This document shows positions 26,296 to 36,376 of a stretch of DNA of 38,602 nucleotides, one piece after another. The position numbers were made by a program, and so were the translations under genes. Numbering within the stretch: the first letter of the stretch is position 1; the number at the start of each line of letters is the position of its first letter. Origin of the DNA: Candidatus Doudnabacteria bacterium (GTDB lineage: Bacteria > Patescibacteriota > Doudnabacteria > UBA920 > O2-02-FULL-48-8); NCBI GenBank assembly GCA_016199215.1, contig JACQHB010000008.1:1-38602 (forward strand), written 5' to 3'. The notes under the pieces were generated by a model, which made no database searches, was not told where the DNA came from, and worked only from the letters and a program-made list of their open reading frames with translations.

Positions 26296-26670
26296 TTATT
26301 TCGAGTGCTTTATGCACAAATCAGCTTCAGGCAGGGCTTGCAAGCGAGCCTCTTCAATTTCGTCTCCCATCAAACATTTTCCATAAGTTCCCTGCTGAAT
26401 CCGTTTGAGCGCGGCCTCAACTTTATTCAATTTCTCTTCGAGGTCGCGGGTTATTCCCAAGCTGGCCTCATATCCGGAAACTTCCAAGGCGTTCTCGCCT
26501 TCTTCGTCTCCGATTTCTTGGAATTGAGGTTTATACTCCCCAGGAAATTCCTTGGAGCCATCAAGCTTCCCCTCTTGGGCTAAAAGTTTCCGCAATCGAG
26601 TTACCTCTTGCTCAAGCTTCTTTTTATTTTCCTCAATAAACTTCACCCCGTTAGAAATTACATCGGGCAT
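26296..26670 (-). CDS. TraR/DksA-like protein
   Basis: LEEKLNKVEAALKRIQQGTYGKCLMGDEIEEARLQALPEADLCIKH. Confidence 0.8.
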   Translation of the reverse strand: MPDVISNGVKFIEENKKKLEQEVTRLRKLLAQEGKLDGSKEFPGEYKPQFQEIGDEEGENALEVSGYEASLGITRDLEEKLNKVEAALKRIQQGTYGKCLMGDEIEEARLQALPEADLCIKHSK

Positions 26671-26734
26671 ATTTTATAGAATTAAAAAATACTTTATTTT
26701 CAACTCCCGCTAAATAAATTGTTTCTAACGGGGT
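26645..26734. repeat. inverted repeat ACCCCGTTAGAAA ... TTTCTAACGGGGT
   Basis: Perfect 13-bp arms at 26645-26657 and 26722-26734. Confidence 0.75.
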
Positions 26735-26774
26735 TCATAAGACTATTATATAGAAAACCATATTTTTCAGCAAA

Positions 26775-27203
26775 CAAAAAAAGCCTCGTAGGCTCTGGCG
26801 TTTGTGGATGCCAGAGCGGACAGTCCGCTCATATAAAATAAATAATGTAGCGCGTCCGCCCTGGTGGGCGGCCTCTACGGCAGCTCATCTCCGCTTACAG
26901 GTTTTAGAGTTTAAATTGATCTAAGCTCTAAAACCTGAAGCAGAGGTGAACATAACCATGTGTAGAAACCGTAAAACTTATATATCTAGTCAATTTATAA
27001 GCGAAGTTCTTCACTGTTCTTTTGGTCTTATTAGACCTAACAAGCTTTTTATTTTATGTTTGTTTTATTTTGAGACAAACGTTTTTTTGTTTTTGTTTTT
27101 CAAACAGCTGGACTAGAACAGCTATGACGAATAGTGGAGAACGAAGGAAGAACACGTTTTTACTCTCCCGTCTTTCTCCGCTAGAGGTATTTTTCAAAGT
27201 TCT
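26775..27203 (-). ncRNA. unidentified structured RNA (~430 nt) downstream of recA
   Basis: Consensus promoter at 27210-27238; no convincing ORF; several strong hairpins; terminates at GCCTACGAGGCTTTTTTT. Confidence 0.6.
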
Positions 27204-27209
27204 GATGCT

Positions 27210-27238
27210 AGTATAGCAGATTTTCTAAACGTTGTCAA
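27210..27238 (-). promoter_or_regulatory. sigma70-type promoter of the ncRNA
   Basis: TTGACA - 17 nt - TATACT on the minus strand. Confidence 0.85.
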
Positions 27239-27257
27239 TGATTTGAGCGAAAAAAAC

Positions 27258-27285
27258 AAAATCCCAAGCGAATGCTTGGGATTTT
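27258..27285 (-). terminator. recA intrinsic terminator
   Basis: AAAATCCCAAGC-GAAT-GCTTGGGATTTT (symmetric; runs of T on both sides). Confidence 0.85.
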
Positions 27286-27290
27286 TATGT

Positions 27291-28328
27291 TTATTCGGGG
27301 GATTTTTGCGCCAATTCCGTTTCTTTTGCCTTCTTTCGGATTGTTTTTTCCACTTCTAAGGCAACTTTTGGGTTGTCTTTAAGAAAATTCTTGGAATTTT
27401 CTCTGCCGACCCCCAGTTTCAGGTCTCCAAAACTAAAAGTATTGCCGGTTTTGGAGATAACTTGATAAATAACCCCGGTATCTAACAAATCTCCTAGGTA
27501 AGATATGCCGCCTTCGTGAAACATAATGTCAAATTCTGTCGTTTTGAAAGGCGCGGCAACTTTATTTTTTACAATTTTGGCCTTCACTCTATTTCCAATG
27601 ATCGCATCGCCCTGCTTGATCTGCGCCAGTCTGCGGATTTCAATCCTAACTGAACAATAAAACTTTAATGCCTGGCCTCCGGTTGTTGTTTCTGGATTGC
27701 CGAACATAACTCCAATCTTCATCCTGATCTGGTTTATAAAAATTACGGTAGACTTTGACTTTGAAATAATTCCCGTCAGCTTGCGCAGCGCCTGACTCAT
27801 TAATCGAGCGTGCAACCCCATGTGCGAATCCCCCATCTCGCCTTCTAGTTCGGCTCTTGGAGTAAGCGCCGCTACTGAGTCAACCACAATTATATCCACG
27901 GAGTTGGATCTGACTAAAGCCTCCACGATATCCAAAGCTTGTTCGCCGCTGTCCGGTTGAGAAATCAGGAGTTTGTCTATTTTCACCCCGACTGCTTTTG
28001 CCCGCTCCGGATCCATTGCGTGTTCAGCGTCAACAAACGCCGCGACTCCGCCGAACTTCTGAACTTCCGCCATCATGTGCATGGCTAAGGTTGTCTTGCC
28101 GGATGCTTCAGGCCCAAAAATTTCAATTATCCTTCCTTTCGGAATTCCGCCAACCCCCAAAGCCAAATCCAAAGAAATTGACCCAGTGGGAATTACTTCC
28201 ACGTTCATGGCCTTGGCTTTCTGCAATGTCATTATCGATCCCTCCCCAAACTTGTCACGGATGCTCGCCAAGGTCTGTTCTAAATTTTCTCCGCCTGTTT
28301 TTGCCGCCGCCAAGTTATTTTTTGCCAT
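27291..28328 (-). CDS. recA: recombinase RecA
   Basis: [53 protein letters not shown]. Confidence 0.97.
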   Translation of the reverse strand: MAKNNLAAAKTGGENLEQTLASIRDKFGEGSIMTLQKAKAMNVEVIPTGSISLDLALGVGGIPKGRIIEIFGPEASGKTTLAMHMMAEVQKFGGVAAFVDAEHAMDPERAKAVGVKIDKLLISQPDSGEQALDIVEALVRSNSVDIIVVDSVAALTPRAELEGEMGDSHMGLHARLMSQALRKLTGIISKSKSTVIFINQIRMKIGVMFGNPETTTGGQALKFYCSVRIEIRRLAQIKQGDAIIGNRVKAKIVKNKVAAPFKTTEFDIMFHEGGISYLGDLLDTGVIYQVISKTGNTFSFGDLKLGVGRENSKNFLKDNPKVALEVEKTIRKKAKETELAQKSPE

Positions 28329-28384
28329 ATTTTTTGCTCCTTACAATCAGTATAATCGAATAAAAACTTCTTGCCTAGTTTTCT

Positions 28385-29323
28385 TTACTGGACAAGGGTA
28401 GACGAAAATTCCACGTTCCGCACAACTTCTCCAGCTCTCCCAAGCTTTCCCAAATCCTTGCCGTTATAAATTACTGAAGTGGAACCCGCGTTTGCGGAGG
28501 TCAGCAAGACTTCTTCCTTTGCTGACACTGTTTTGGAAGACCCGGGCAGCATTGTTCCCCGCTGAACCACCACACCGTCAACCTCCAAATAAATCCAGGA
28601 GCTTTCCGGCCCTACCTGTATTGTCACATTAACCGGCAAGTTTTGGACAGAAGCCGCGGTCTGCGAAACATCGGCATTGATCGTTCGGATTATTTTATTT
28701 TCTTTCCCAAATTTATTTTTGGCTCTAATTTCAATAATATTTAAGCCATTGCTTAAGATTAGGTTTTCATTAAAAACCCCGTTCTTGTCAGTCAGGACAG
28801 ATTGGCTATTGATGGTGACATCCGCTCCGATTTCAGCCCGGCCTGCGACGACGAGGCTGTTTCCGGAAACTGTCCCATCTGAAGCCGGATCGTTTAGTTC
28901 CAAAAGCGGCGGAGCAAGCACTGATCTAACTTGGGAACCGACATAAACCAGAGCGGACAGGCCGATAATTACTGAGGTTGCAATCACTATTGTCGTCGGG
29001 GTTAAAGAAATCGGCAATTTTGCCGATTTTATTTTTGTTTGAATTTTTGGTTCGAATCCGTGCTCTTTCTCAAACTGTTCGATCAAAACCTCTTCTTTGA
29101 TGTGATAGAGGTCAGCCAGGCTCTTAAGAAATCCCTTGATGTACACTTCTACGGGCAACCGCTTATAATCGCCTTTCTCCAAGGCCTCCAAATAATTTGT
29201 TTTAATTTGAGTAAGCATGCTGACTGTTTTTATATCCAAATTCAATTTAGTCCGAACCTGGGTAAGGTATTCGCCAAGAGTGGCTATATGGACTGCTTTA
29301 GTTTTAAAAAGCAAATTACTCAT
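28385..29323 (-). CDS. RodZ-like helix-turn-helix membrane protein
   Basis: LGEYLTQVRTKLNLDIKTVSMLTQIKTNYLEALEKGDYKRLPVEVYIKGFLKSLADLY, TM, DUF4115-like C-terminus; start inferred at MSNLLF. Confidence 0.82.
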   Translation of the reverse strand: MSNLLFKTKAVHIATLGEYLTQVRTKLNLDIKTVSMLTQIKTNYLEALEKGDYKRLPVEVYIKGFLKSLADLYHIKEEVLIEQFEKEHGFEPKIQTKIKSAKLPISLTPTTIVIATSVIIGLSALVYVGSQVRSVLAPPLLELNDPASDGTVSGNSLVVAGRAEIGADVTINSQSVLTDKNGVFNENLILSNGLNIIEIRAKNKFGKENKIIRTINADVSQTAASVQNLPVNVTIQVGPESSWIYLEVDGVVVQRGTMLPGSSKTVSAKEEVLLTSANAGSTSVIYNGKDLGKLGRAGEVVRNVEFSSTLVQ

Positions 29324-31469
29324 TGAGGTTCTCCTCGTCCTCCTGGCTGGACATTCCGTAAACTTCTCTGGGTTTTGCTCCTTCACCCGGGCCAACAATA
29401 CCTTTATCTTCCAGGATATCCAAAAGCCGCGCCGCCCTGGCATATCCGATCCTTAAACGCCTTTGGAGCAAAGAACTGGAAGCTTTCCCAGCAGCCCTCA
29501 CCACTCCAATTGCGTCGTTGACCAGATCGTCTTCATCATCGAATTGGTCATCAAATCCTCCAACGCTTGTGTTCCGATTCGGTTTTTCCAAAATCTCCTC
29601 GTTATAAACCACTTCGTCGCTCTGTTTTCGAATAAAATCCGTTACGCGCTTAATTTCTTTTTCCGTAACGTAGGCGCCTTGCACTCTCTTAGGTTTGGGT
29701 AATTCCGCGGTAATATATAACATATCTCCGGAACCTAGCAGTTTTTCAGCTCCGCTAATATCAAGAATAGTCCGGGAATCCACCTGGCTTGCCACGGCAA
29801 AAGCGATTCGGGCAGTTATGTTCGCCTTGATCAAACCCGTAATTACGTCCACGGACGGACGTTGAGTTGCCACAACCAAATGGATCCCTACCGCTCTGGC
29901 CATTTGAGCAAGCCGGACAATCGTTGCCTCAACCTCATTTTGAGCCAGGCTCATAAGATCAGCCAACTCATCAACTACGACGATAATATAAGGAAGCCTA
30001 ATCAAAGCAGCCTGATTATATTCCGCGATGTTCCGCTTATGGACTTCTGATAAAAGCTTATATCTGCGGTCCATTTCCGCCACGGTCCACTTCAACGCGT
30101 TAACCGCCTTCTGATGATCAGTAATTACCGGGGTTAAAAGATGGGGCAGCCCATTATACAAAGACAGCTCAACGCGTTTTGGGTCGATCACAATCAACTT
30201 TATTTCCGATGGGGTTGCGCGGTATAAAAAACTAATCAGCAAAGAATTAATGCAAACTGATTTGCCGGTTCCAGTAGCGCCAGCGATCAACAAATGCGGC
30301 ATTCGGGACAGATCCGAAATCATAGGGTGTCCGGCAACATCACGGCCAAGCGTAAACGTCAATTTAGACGGATGCTCATTAAAGATATTGCTGCCAATAA
30401 TTTCTCTGATTCGGACGTTCGCGGAAGACTTGTTTGGAATTTCAACGCCAACCAAAGCCTTGCCCGGGATCGGCAGCTCCATCCTGATTGAATGAGCGGC
30501 CAAAGCCAAGGCCAGATCATTCTGCAGCGCCGCGATTTGAGAAAGCTTCACCCCGACTGCCGGCCGAAGCGTATATTGGGTTACGGTTGGGCCGACGTTG
30601 ACCTCCCCCATCTCAACTTCGATTCCAAAATCGTTCAGGGTTTTTTGGATTATCGCGACATTGGCTTCGATATTGCCAGAATCAACCCTGGTTTTTGATT
30701 CATCCAAAAGGTCCAAAGAAGGAAATTTCCAATCTTTATCTTCAACCTTGGCGATTTGCAGCTTTTTGCTGGACGGCTTCAGTTCCGGAAAATTATTGAT
30801 AACAGGTTCAAGCGGGTCGCGAGTAACCGCCTTGTTTAACTCACTGATGGGTTCCCGGCTAAATCCTTCAGGAACCCCGCTGTTTATCCTCAAGGAATTA
30901 TTTTTTCTGGCCAGTTCTTTCGGTTTTCTCCGGAACAAATCAAGAATGGAAAAATTAAAAGTTACGATAAATGAGATCAAAATTCCGGCAATCATCACTA
31001 CTAGAGTCGCGGCAAAACCCATGACATGCATCAGCGGATAAGAAATTAACAGGCCCAAATATCCCCCGCCAGTTCCCTGCTGAACCATGTCGAAAGCCGT
31101 ATTTAAGTCTTTCCGAATTACCAAAAGGTGCAGGAAATTTGTAAGGGAAAGCATCAAAAGAACGCCGCCAACATAAGCATGCGTGGAAACAGTGTTTTTT
31201 TCTTCATCCTTTGGCTGGCGCAACAGCGCCGCGGCAACCAAAAGGAAAATCGCGGGTACGCCGAAAGCCATCCAGCCAAAAGCCAAGCGTAAAATTTTAT
31301 TCAGGATAGTCCCAAAAGAACCCGCGGAACCAATTAAGCCTAAAATTATCAAAACCGCCAATACGCAAAAAAGAACCACGGCTACGCCCCTGCGGGCATC
31401 AGTTTTTAAGTTAAGCTGTGGTCTCTTAAAATTCGCGTCCCAATCTTGGTCTTGATTTTTTTTTGCCAT
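29316..31469 (-). CDS. ftsK: DNA translocase FtsK/SpoIIIE
   Basis: N-terminal TMs, HLLIAGATGTGKSVCINSLL, C-terminal gamma domain (SSSLLQRRLRIGYARAARLLDILEDKGIVGP). Confidence 0.96.
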   Translation of the reverse strand: MAKKNQDQDWDANFKRPQLNLKTDARRGVAVVLFCVLAVLIILGLIGSAGSFGTILNKILRLAFGWMAFGVPAIFLLVAAALLRQPKDEEKNTVSTHAYVGGVLLMLSLTNFLHLLVIRKDLNTAFDMVQQGTGGGYLGLLISYPLMHVMGFAATLVVMIAGILISFIVTFNFSILDLFRRKPKELARKNNSLRINSGVPEGFSREPISELNKAVTRDPLEPVINNFPELKPSSKKLQIAKVEDKDWKFPSLDLLDESKTRVDSGNIEANVAIIQKTLNDFGIEVEMGEVNVGPTVTQYTLRPAVGVKLSQIAALQNDLALALAAHSIRMELPIPGKALVGVEIPNKSSANVRIREIIGSNIFNEHPSKLTFTLGRDVAGHPMISDLSRMPHLLIAGATGTGKSVCINSLLISFLYRATPSEIKLIVIDPKRVELSLYNGLPHLLTPVITDHQKAVNALKWTVAEMDRRYKLLSEVHKRNIAEYNQAALIRLPYIIVVVDELADLMSLAQNEVEATIVRLAQMARAVGIHLVVATQRPSVDVITGLIKANITARIAFAVASQVDSRTILDISGAEKLLGSGDMLYITAELPKPKRVQGAYVTEKEIKRVTDFIRKQSDEVVYNEEILEKPNRNTSVGGFDDQFDDEDDLVNDAIGVVRAAGKASSSLLQRRLRIGYARAARLLDILEDKGIVGPGEGAKPREVYGMSSQEDEENLNE

Positions 31470-31515
31470 GCCAGTAGTGAAAATTTGATGTCTGTGGCGT
31501 CATTCTACCATATTC

Positions 31516-32472
31516 TCACACGATCTTCCAAACATCATTATCCCGAACTAGTTTCCCTTTAACCTTGAACCCGGAAGCTAATTTATGGCCGCCGCCGCCA
31601 AGTGTTTTGGCGATTTTTGAAACATCGACGCCCTTATGATTTTCTGACCTCAAGCTTCCTTTTACCACATCGCCATCCTGACGAAGCAATAAAGCGAATT
31701 TGGCCTGGGGAATATTGTTAAGCATTTCAACAAAACCTTCCAAATCGTCAGCCGAAGCATCGGCATTTTTGAAGTCTTCTTCTGAAAGTACCGCGAAAAC
31801 CATTTTCTTTTCCGGGTCAAACCTGGTGTTCTCAAGCCCCTTGGCCCAAGCTCTGACCGTGGCTGGCTTCCGCTTGGCCATAGTGCTTTGCGCGATTTTT
31901 TCGATCCTGGCCCCCTTCTTCATCAAAGCAGCGGCGGTTTCTAACGCCCGCGCGGAAGTATTGGCATGCTTAAACCCGCCCGTATCAGTAAAGATTCCAG
32001 TCAGCAAGCATGTGGCGATTGACTTATCAATATCAACTTCTTCAAACTTAAAAAAATTGTAAACTAATTCCGCTACCGCGGCGCTATCCGGATCTACAAC
32101 ATTGACCAGACCAAAATTGGAATTATCCGGATGATGATCAAAATTAATAATGGGGCAGGAAATCGCGGTCAATTCATCAAACCCTGTCCGATTAAGTTGG
32201 TTACAGCCAAAAGTTATAACCAGGTCATAATTCTTATCTTCAAATCGCGCGGAAACATCCTCAGTCCCGGGCAGAAAATAGAGATTCTCCGGCACCCCTC
32301 CAATAATCCCGATGGTTAATTGCTTGCCTAGCCTGGCCAGGACAAATTTAACCGCGAGCAAACTTCCCAAATCATCGCCATCAGTTCCCTCGTGAGTCGT
32401 CAAAAAAATATTCTTTGATTTTTTTATCAAATCCCAGGCTTTTTGGAAATTCAATTTAATGCTCCGGCTCAT
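31516..32472 (-). CDS. DHH-family phosphoesterase (NrnA-like)
   Basis: HEGTDGDDLGSLLAV, NFDHHPDNSNFG, GGGGHKLASGF. Confidence 0.92.
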   Translation of the reverse strand: MSRSIKLNFQKAWDLIKKSKNIFLTTHEGTDGDDLGSLLAVKFVLARLGKQLTIGIIGGVPENLYFLPGTEDVSARFEDKNYDLVITFGCNQLNRTGFDELTAISCPIINFDHHPDNSNFGLVNVVDPDSAAVAELVYNFFKFEEVDIDKSIATCLLTGIFTDTGGFKHANTSARALETAAALMKKGARIEKIAQSTMAKRKPATVRAWAKGLENTRFDPEKKMVFAVLSEEDFKNADASADDLEGFVEMLNNIPQAKFALLLRQDGDVVKGSLRSENHKGVDVSKIAKTLGGGGHKLASGFKVKGKLVRDNDVWKIV

Positions 32473-32797
32473 CTTCTTTGGTTTCTCTTAAAAGTTTATT
32501 AATATGGGAAGCATATTCTTCCGACTTATCAATCACAAAGCTTATTCTCGGCACTATTCTCATCTTGAGTTTACGAATCAATTCCCCCTGCATTTCATAA
32601 ATATGTTCTTGCAGGATTTCAAGAATCCGTTTTTCATCCTTATTATCCAGCACCGTAATCCCAATTTTCCCAAGTTTCAAATCCGGCGTAACTTCAACTT
32701 TGCTAATTGTAGTCAGCGCGGGAAGCTCCAACTTTGCGATCATCTGCCCGAGCTCCTGTTGAATTAAGCTTGCGACTTGGTCAGTCCTCCGGCTCAT
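32456..32797 (-). CDS. rbfA: ribosome-binding factor A
   Basis: SRRTDQVASLIQQELGQMI, RIVPRISFVIDKSEEYASHINKLL; between infB and DHH gene. Confidence 0.88.
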   Translation of the reverse strand: MSRRTDQVASLIQQELGQMIAKLELPALTTISKVEVTPDLKLGKIGITVLDNKDEKRILEILQEHIYEMQGELIRKLKMRIVPRISFVIDKSEEYASHINKLLRETKEDEPEH

Positions 32798-32798
32798 G

Positions 32799-34718
32799 TC
32801 AAAGCGTCCTCTTTTTAATGCTTTCTTCAAACAGCCGCAGAATATCCCCGTCCGAAATCTTAACGTCGGTCTTAATACTGACTCCGAATTCGAATCCCTG
32901 AAGCACTTCCTTGACTTTTGCCTTATTTTGCTGCAGTTCAAGAATTTGCCCCCGACCCAAAATCTGGTCTAAACGCTTAATTTCAACAAGCGCCGAATCT
33001 TTTATCTTGCCTTCGATAACAGATCCGCCGACAATCATCCGGTCTTTTTCGCTCCGAAACACGGCCAAAATTTTTGCCGATCCAATCTCGGTCCTGACCA
33101 CTTCCGGAGTCATCATATCGACAATTTGCTTGGTTAAATCTTCCACCAATTCATAAATAATGTCATAAAGACTGATGCTGACCTGTTTTGTTTGAGCAAG
33201 CTTAACAGCTTGCGGATTCAATTTGGTATGAAATCCGAGGATTGTTGCTTTTGCCGCCTGAGCCCGCAAAATATCATTTTCATTTATTTCCCCTACCCCT
33301 TCCTCAATAATATTCAATTTCACTTCCGCGTTCTTGAGTTTGTTCAATGCCTCATTGATTGCCTCAAGACTGCCGGCAACATCAACTTTAATAATCAAAT
33401 TCAGGTCTTTGCCCTCCAAACGAAGTTTCCCCACCGCCCGCATCCGTTTTGCCCGTTCTGATTTAAGGACTTGGGTTGCTTGGGTTTTTGCCTGGTCTAA
33501 ATCCTGATAAGTCTTTAAGGTGTCCCCCGCATCAGGAACCTCTGAAAGTCCAGTTATCTGGACTGGAGTTGCGGGGCCCGCGGTCTTTATCTTGTTTCCT
33601 TTCGCGTCAATCATAACCCTAATTTTGCCATAAGCCCTGCCAACCGCGATTTGGTCCGAAAGGTTGAGGGTTCCGTTTTGAATCAATACAGTGGCCACAG
33701 GGCCCAAAGTCTTTGAGACATTTGATTCAATCACTGTTGCCAGGGTTTGTCCTTTGGGGTTTGCTACCAGATCCAGGACTTCGGCCTGCAATAGGATGAG
33801 ATCAAGCAGCTCTTCGACTCCAAGGCCAGTTGTTGCCGAGATTTTGGCTATCGGAACTTTCCCTCCCCATTCTTCAATCAAAACACCGTATTCAGAAAGC
33901 TCGCGTTTAATCCTTTCGACATTAGCGTCTGGTTTGTCGATTTTATTAATCGCAATTATCAAAGGAGTTTCCGTAATCTTGGCTCGATTGATCACTTCAA
34001 TGGTTTGGGGTTTCACGCCGTCATCAGCGGCCACAACCAAAACTATGATATCAGTAACGTTTGCACCCCTTGCCCGCATCGCCGCAAATGCTTCATGGCC
34101 AGGAGTATCAAGGAAAGTTATAAGTTTTCCATTTTTATTCACCTGATACGCGCCAATATGTTGAGTGATCCTGCCGGCTTCCGTCTCAACAACTTTGGTT
34201 TTCCTAATCGTATCCAAAAGCGTAGTTTTTCCATGATCCACATGGCCCATAATCGCAACTACAGGAGGACGGGCAACAAAATCTGCGGGAGCTTGGGCAA
34301 GCTCTCCGCTTATTACTTCCTCCACATACCCCAACCCCAGTCTTAAACCTGTTTGGGGAGTTTCGGACACATTAAAGCCAAGATCAGCGGCCACAATCGC
34401 GGCCGTGTCATAATCGATCTCTTCATTAATCGTTGCCATCACTCCGTTTTGGATCAGCTGCTTAATCACCGTGGTTACATCAAGTCCCAATGTTTGGGCC
34501 AATTCCTTCACGGTAAGAACCTTTGGCAGAGAGATATCCTTATTTTTTACCGCCTGCTCTGTCTTTGGTTTTTGGCTGAAGGCCGCCAGGACCTGCTTGG
34601 CAATTTGGTTATCAATTTTATTTGCTCTGGGGCTAATCCTAAAACCCGCGGCATTCATCTTAAACCGCAGTTGCGAAACAGGAATATTGAGTTGTCGGGA
34701 AAGACTGGAAATATCCAT
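32799..34718 (-). CDS. infB: translation initiation factor IF-2
   Basis: RPPVVAIMGHVDHGKTTLLDTIR, FLDTPGHEAF, AINKIDKPDAN. Confidence 0.97.
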   Translation of the reverse strand: MDISSLSRQLNIPVSQLRFKMNAAGFRISPRANKIDNQIAKQVLAAFSQKPKTEQAVKNKDISLPKVLTVKELAQTLGLDVTTVIKQLIQNGVMATINEEIDYDTAAIVAADLGFNVSETPQTGLRLGLGYVEEVISGELAQAPADFVARPPVVAIMGHVDHGKTTLLDTIRKTKVVETEAGRITQHIGAYQVNKNGKLITFLDTPGHEAFAAMRARGANVTDIIVLVVAADDGVKPQTIEVINRAKITETPLIIAINKIDKPDANVERIKRELSEYGVLIEEWGGKVPIAKISATTGLGVEELLDLILLQAEVLDLVANPKGQTLATVIESNVSKTLGPVATVLIQNGTLNLSDQIAVGRAYGKIRVMIDAKGNKIKTAGPATPVQITGLSEVPDAGDTLKTYQDLDQAKTQATQVLKSERAKRMRAVGKLRLEGKDLNLIIKVDVAGSLEAINEALNKLKNAEVKLNIIEEGVGEINENDILRAQAAKATILGFHTKLNPQAVKLAQTKQVSISLYDIIYELVEDLTKQIVDMMTPEVVRTEIGSAKILAVFRSEKDRMIVGGSVIEGKIKDSALVEIKRLDQILGRGQILELQQNKAKVKEVLQGFEFGVSIKTDVKISDGDILRLFEESIKKRTL

Positions 34719-34775
34719 TGGAGCACTTTCTTAATGACAAACTATTATGACAAAAATCCGAAGAAGAATCAAGGA

Positions 34776-35537
34776 TCACTTTTTCCCGGGCTCACTCGAC
34801 TGCTCCCACATATACCAGAACCATTTGCGATAACTTTCCGCTAAATCTTTGCTATGTAGAATAAAAAATACCGTATCATCAGAAATTTTTCCAATCGTCA
34901 ACCCTGTATATGTAATTACGTAATCCCCAAAGATATGAAGTAACGAATTTGTTGAATAATCTTTGGGCAAATATCGATATTCAAGCTTTGCTGGAAAACT
35001 TTCTGCAAAGCCGGGTTTTTGAATCTTCATCTCATAATCAAACAGCTGGTGGAATCTCAGGCTTTTTTTATTTGCTTCTTTAAAAAAAGCAATCCTTGAA
35101 CTCTCTAAACGAGGATCAAACCATCCTCCTTTTGCCCCTACAACATAAGCATCTTTTCCAATCCGAAGCATATCCCTCCAAATATTTTTTTGTCCTTCTA
35201 GACCCCTATAAATAAACGCTTCTTCTCGGGCCAGTCGTTGTCCGAATTTTTTCTTAAGCGCCGGCAATATCTCTTGAAGTTGGTTTTGCTTTTCTCCCAA
35301 AAGCTCGACGAGCTTATCAGGATCCACGGCATTATACCGATTTTCCTTCGACGAAATTATCTCAAAACACAATCCTTTATCAATTAGTCTTGCGATGGCA
35401 TCATAAGCGTTTCGGCGATGGATTTTTGCATTTATGGCAACCTGAGTTATCGAAGACTCCCCATGTTCCACCAGGGATTCATAAATTTTGCCTTCATTTG
35501 GGCTTAGACCCAAGCTTTCATAAACCGCTTGATTCAT
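34776..35537 (-). CDS. TrmB-family-like helix-turn-helix transcriptional regulator
   Basis: YESLGLSPNEGKIYESLVEHGESSITQVAINAKIHRRNAYDAIARLIDKGL. Confidence 0.75.
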   Translation of the reverse strand: MNQAVYESLGLSPNEGKIYESLVEHGESSITQVAINAKIHRRNAYDAIARLIDKGLCFEIISSKENRYNAVDPDKLVELLGEKQNQLQEILPALKKKFGQRLAREEAFIYRGLEGQKNIWRDMLRIGKDAYVVGAKGGWFDPRLESSRIAFFKEANKKSLRFHQLFDYEMKIQKPGFAESFPAKLEYRYLPKDYSTNSLLHIFGDYVITYTGLTIGKISDDTVFFILHSKDLAESYRKWFWYMWEQSSEPGKK

Positions 35538-35567
35538 TGTGGTGTTGATTACTACCCTATGGTGGTC

Positions 35568-35596
35568 TTGGCCACTCTTAATCCATAATATATGCT
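35568..35596 (+). promoter_or_regulatory. putative promoter of the 35639 gene
   Basis: TTGGCC - 17 nt - TATGCT. Confidence 0.4.
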
Positions 35597-35638
35597 TCTT
35601 GGCTAACAGTCAACCCGACTGTTGCTAAAGGAGGAATT

Positions 35639-36262
35639 ATGAAATCAATTGTCATAGCAATAGTCGCGGTTTTGTCCCCTAGCCTCATCGCGGCGCAGGA
35701 TTTCGACCCGCAAGTCCGTCTGCTCATGCACCATCATATCGTTGAGCCCACACACAAGTTCGGGGTCGCGACCTGGACCATCGTGCCTGACCTCACTGAC
35801 CGCAACCTAACTAGTCCCAATCAAAAACGCCTGCTGTTTGTGGCTGGTCTGCTGGTCCGCTACAACACGACCAATGACTACAACTGGCTCGAGATTATGC
35901 CAGGGGTCATGCTGGAAACCAACCCGGCCACGCGGGTAACCAAAACCCATCCCCTGCTTAACACCAGAGTATATCTTAAATGGCCAAAGGTCGATTTGTA
36001 TCTGGAGAACCACGTCTGGGATGATCGCCTGATATTCAGCGCTTTCGCTACTAGGCCATTCAAAATTGGGCAGTTAACCGGCCGCTTCGGAGGTGAAAGC
36101 GAAGCAATCGTTGGGCTTAAACCAGAAGTGGCAGATGTTTTCCTGATTGGACCCCGGCTAAGTCTACGCCTTAAACCATCCTGGCTGAACATAGCCAACG
36201 CGGTGTACCTGAACCAAGATGCAGAGTTGATTTGGCGGACCTACATCAAAATCGGCAAATAA
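35639..36262 (+). CDS. secreted beta-strand-rich protein of unknown function
   Basis: AAAGGAGG SD; signal peptide MKSIVIAIVAVLSPSLIAAQ; alternating amphipathic strands. Confidence 0.65.
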   Translation: MKSIVIAIVAVLSPSLIAAQDFDPQVRLLMHHHIVEPTHKFGVATWTIVPDLTDRNLTSPNQKRLLFVAGLLVRYNTTNDYNWLEIMPGVMLETNPATRVTKTHPLLNTRVYLKWPKVDLYLENHVWDDRLIFSAFATRPFKIGQLTGRFGGESEAIVGLKPEVADVFLIGPRLSLRLKPSWLNIANAVYLNQDAELIWRTYIKIGK

Positions 36263-36321
36263 TGAAGGATCAGGGGACCTGGAGCATGTCCTATAACCAA
36301 AACTGCTCCTTTTCCTTTTGC

Positions 36322-36354
36322 AGCAAAAAATCCGGCTTTACCGGATTTTTTGCT
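36322..36354. terminator. bidirectional intrinsic terminator between convergent genes
   Basis: AGCAAAAAATCCGG-CTTTA-CCGGATTTTTTGCT. Confidence 0.85.
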
Positions 36355-36376
36355 CTCTCGAGGTCTTAAACTTTTA

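Noticed and set aside
26899-26938. GTTTTAGAG...CTCTAAAAC resembles a type II CRISPR repeat or tracrRNA
   Set aside because: Single occurrence, simple 12-bp hairpin, no spacers and no cas genes in the window
26775-27203. tmRNA, SRP RNA or RNase P RNA identity for the recA-downstream RNA
   Set aside because: No tRNA-like ends, no GGAAGGAAGCAGCC-type SRP loop and no recognisable GAGGAAAGTCC core were found by eye; a covariance search is still needed
27022-27216. 64-aa plus-strand ORF opposite the ncRNA
   Set aside because: Low-complexity hydrophobic translation antisense to the promoter/RNA, no SD
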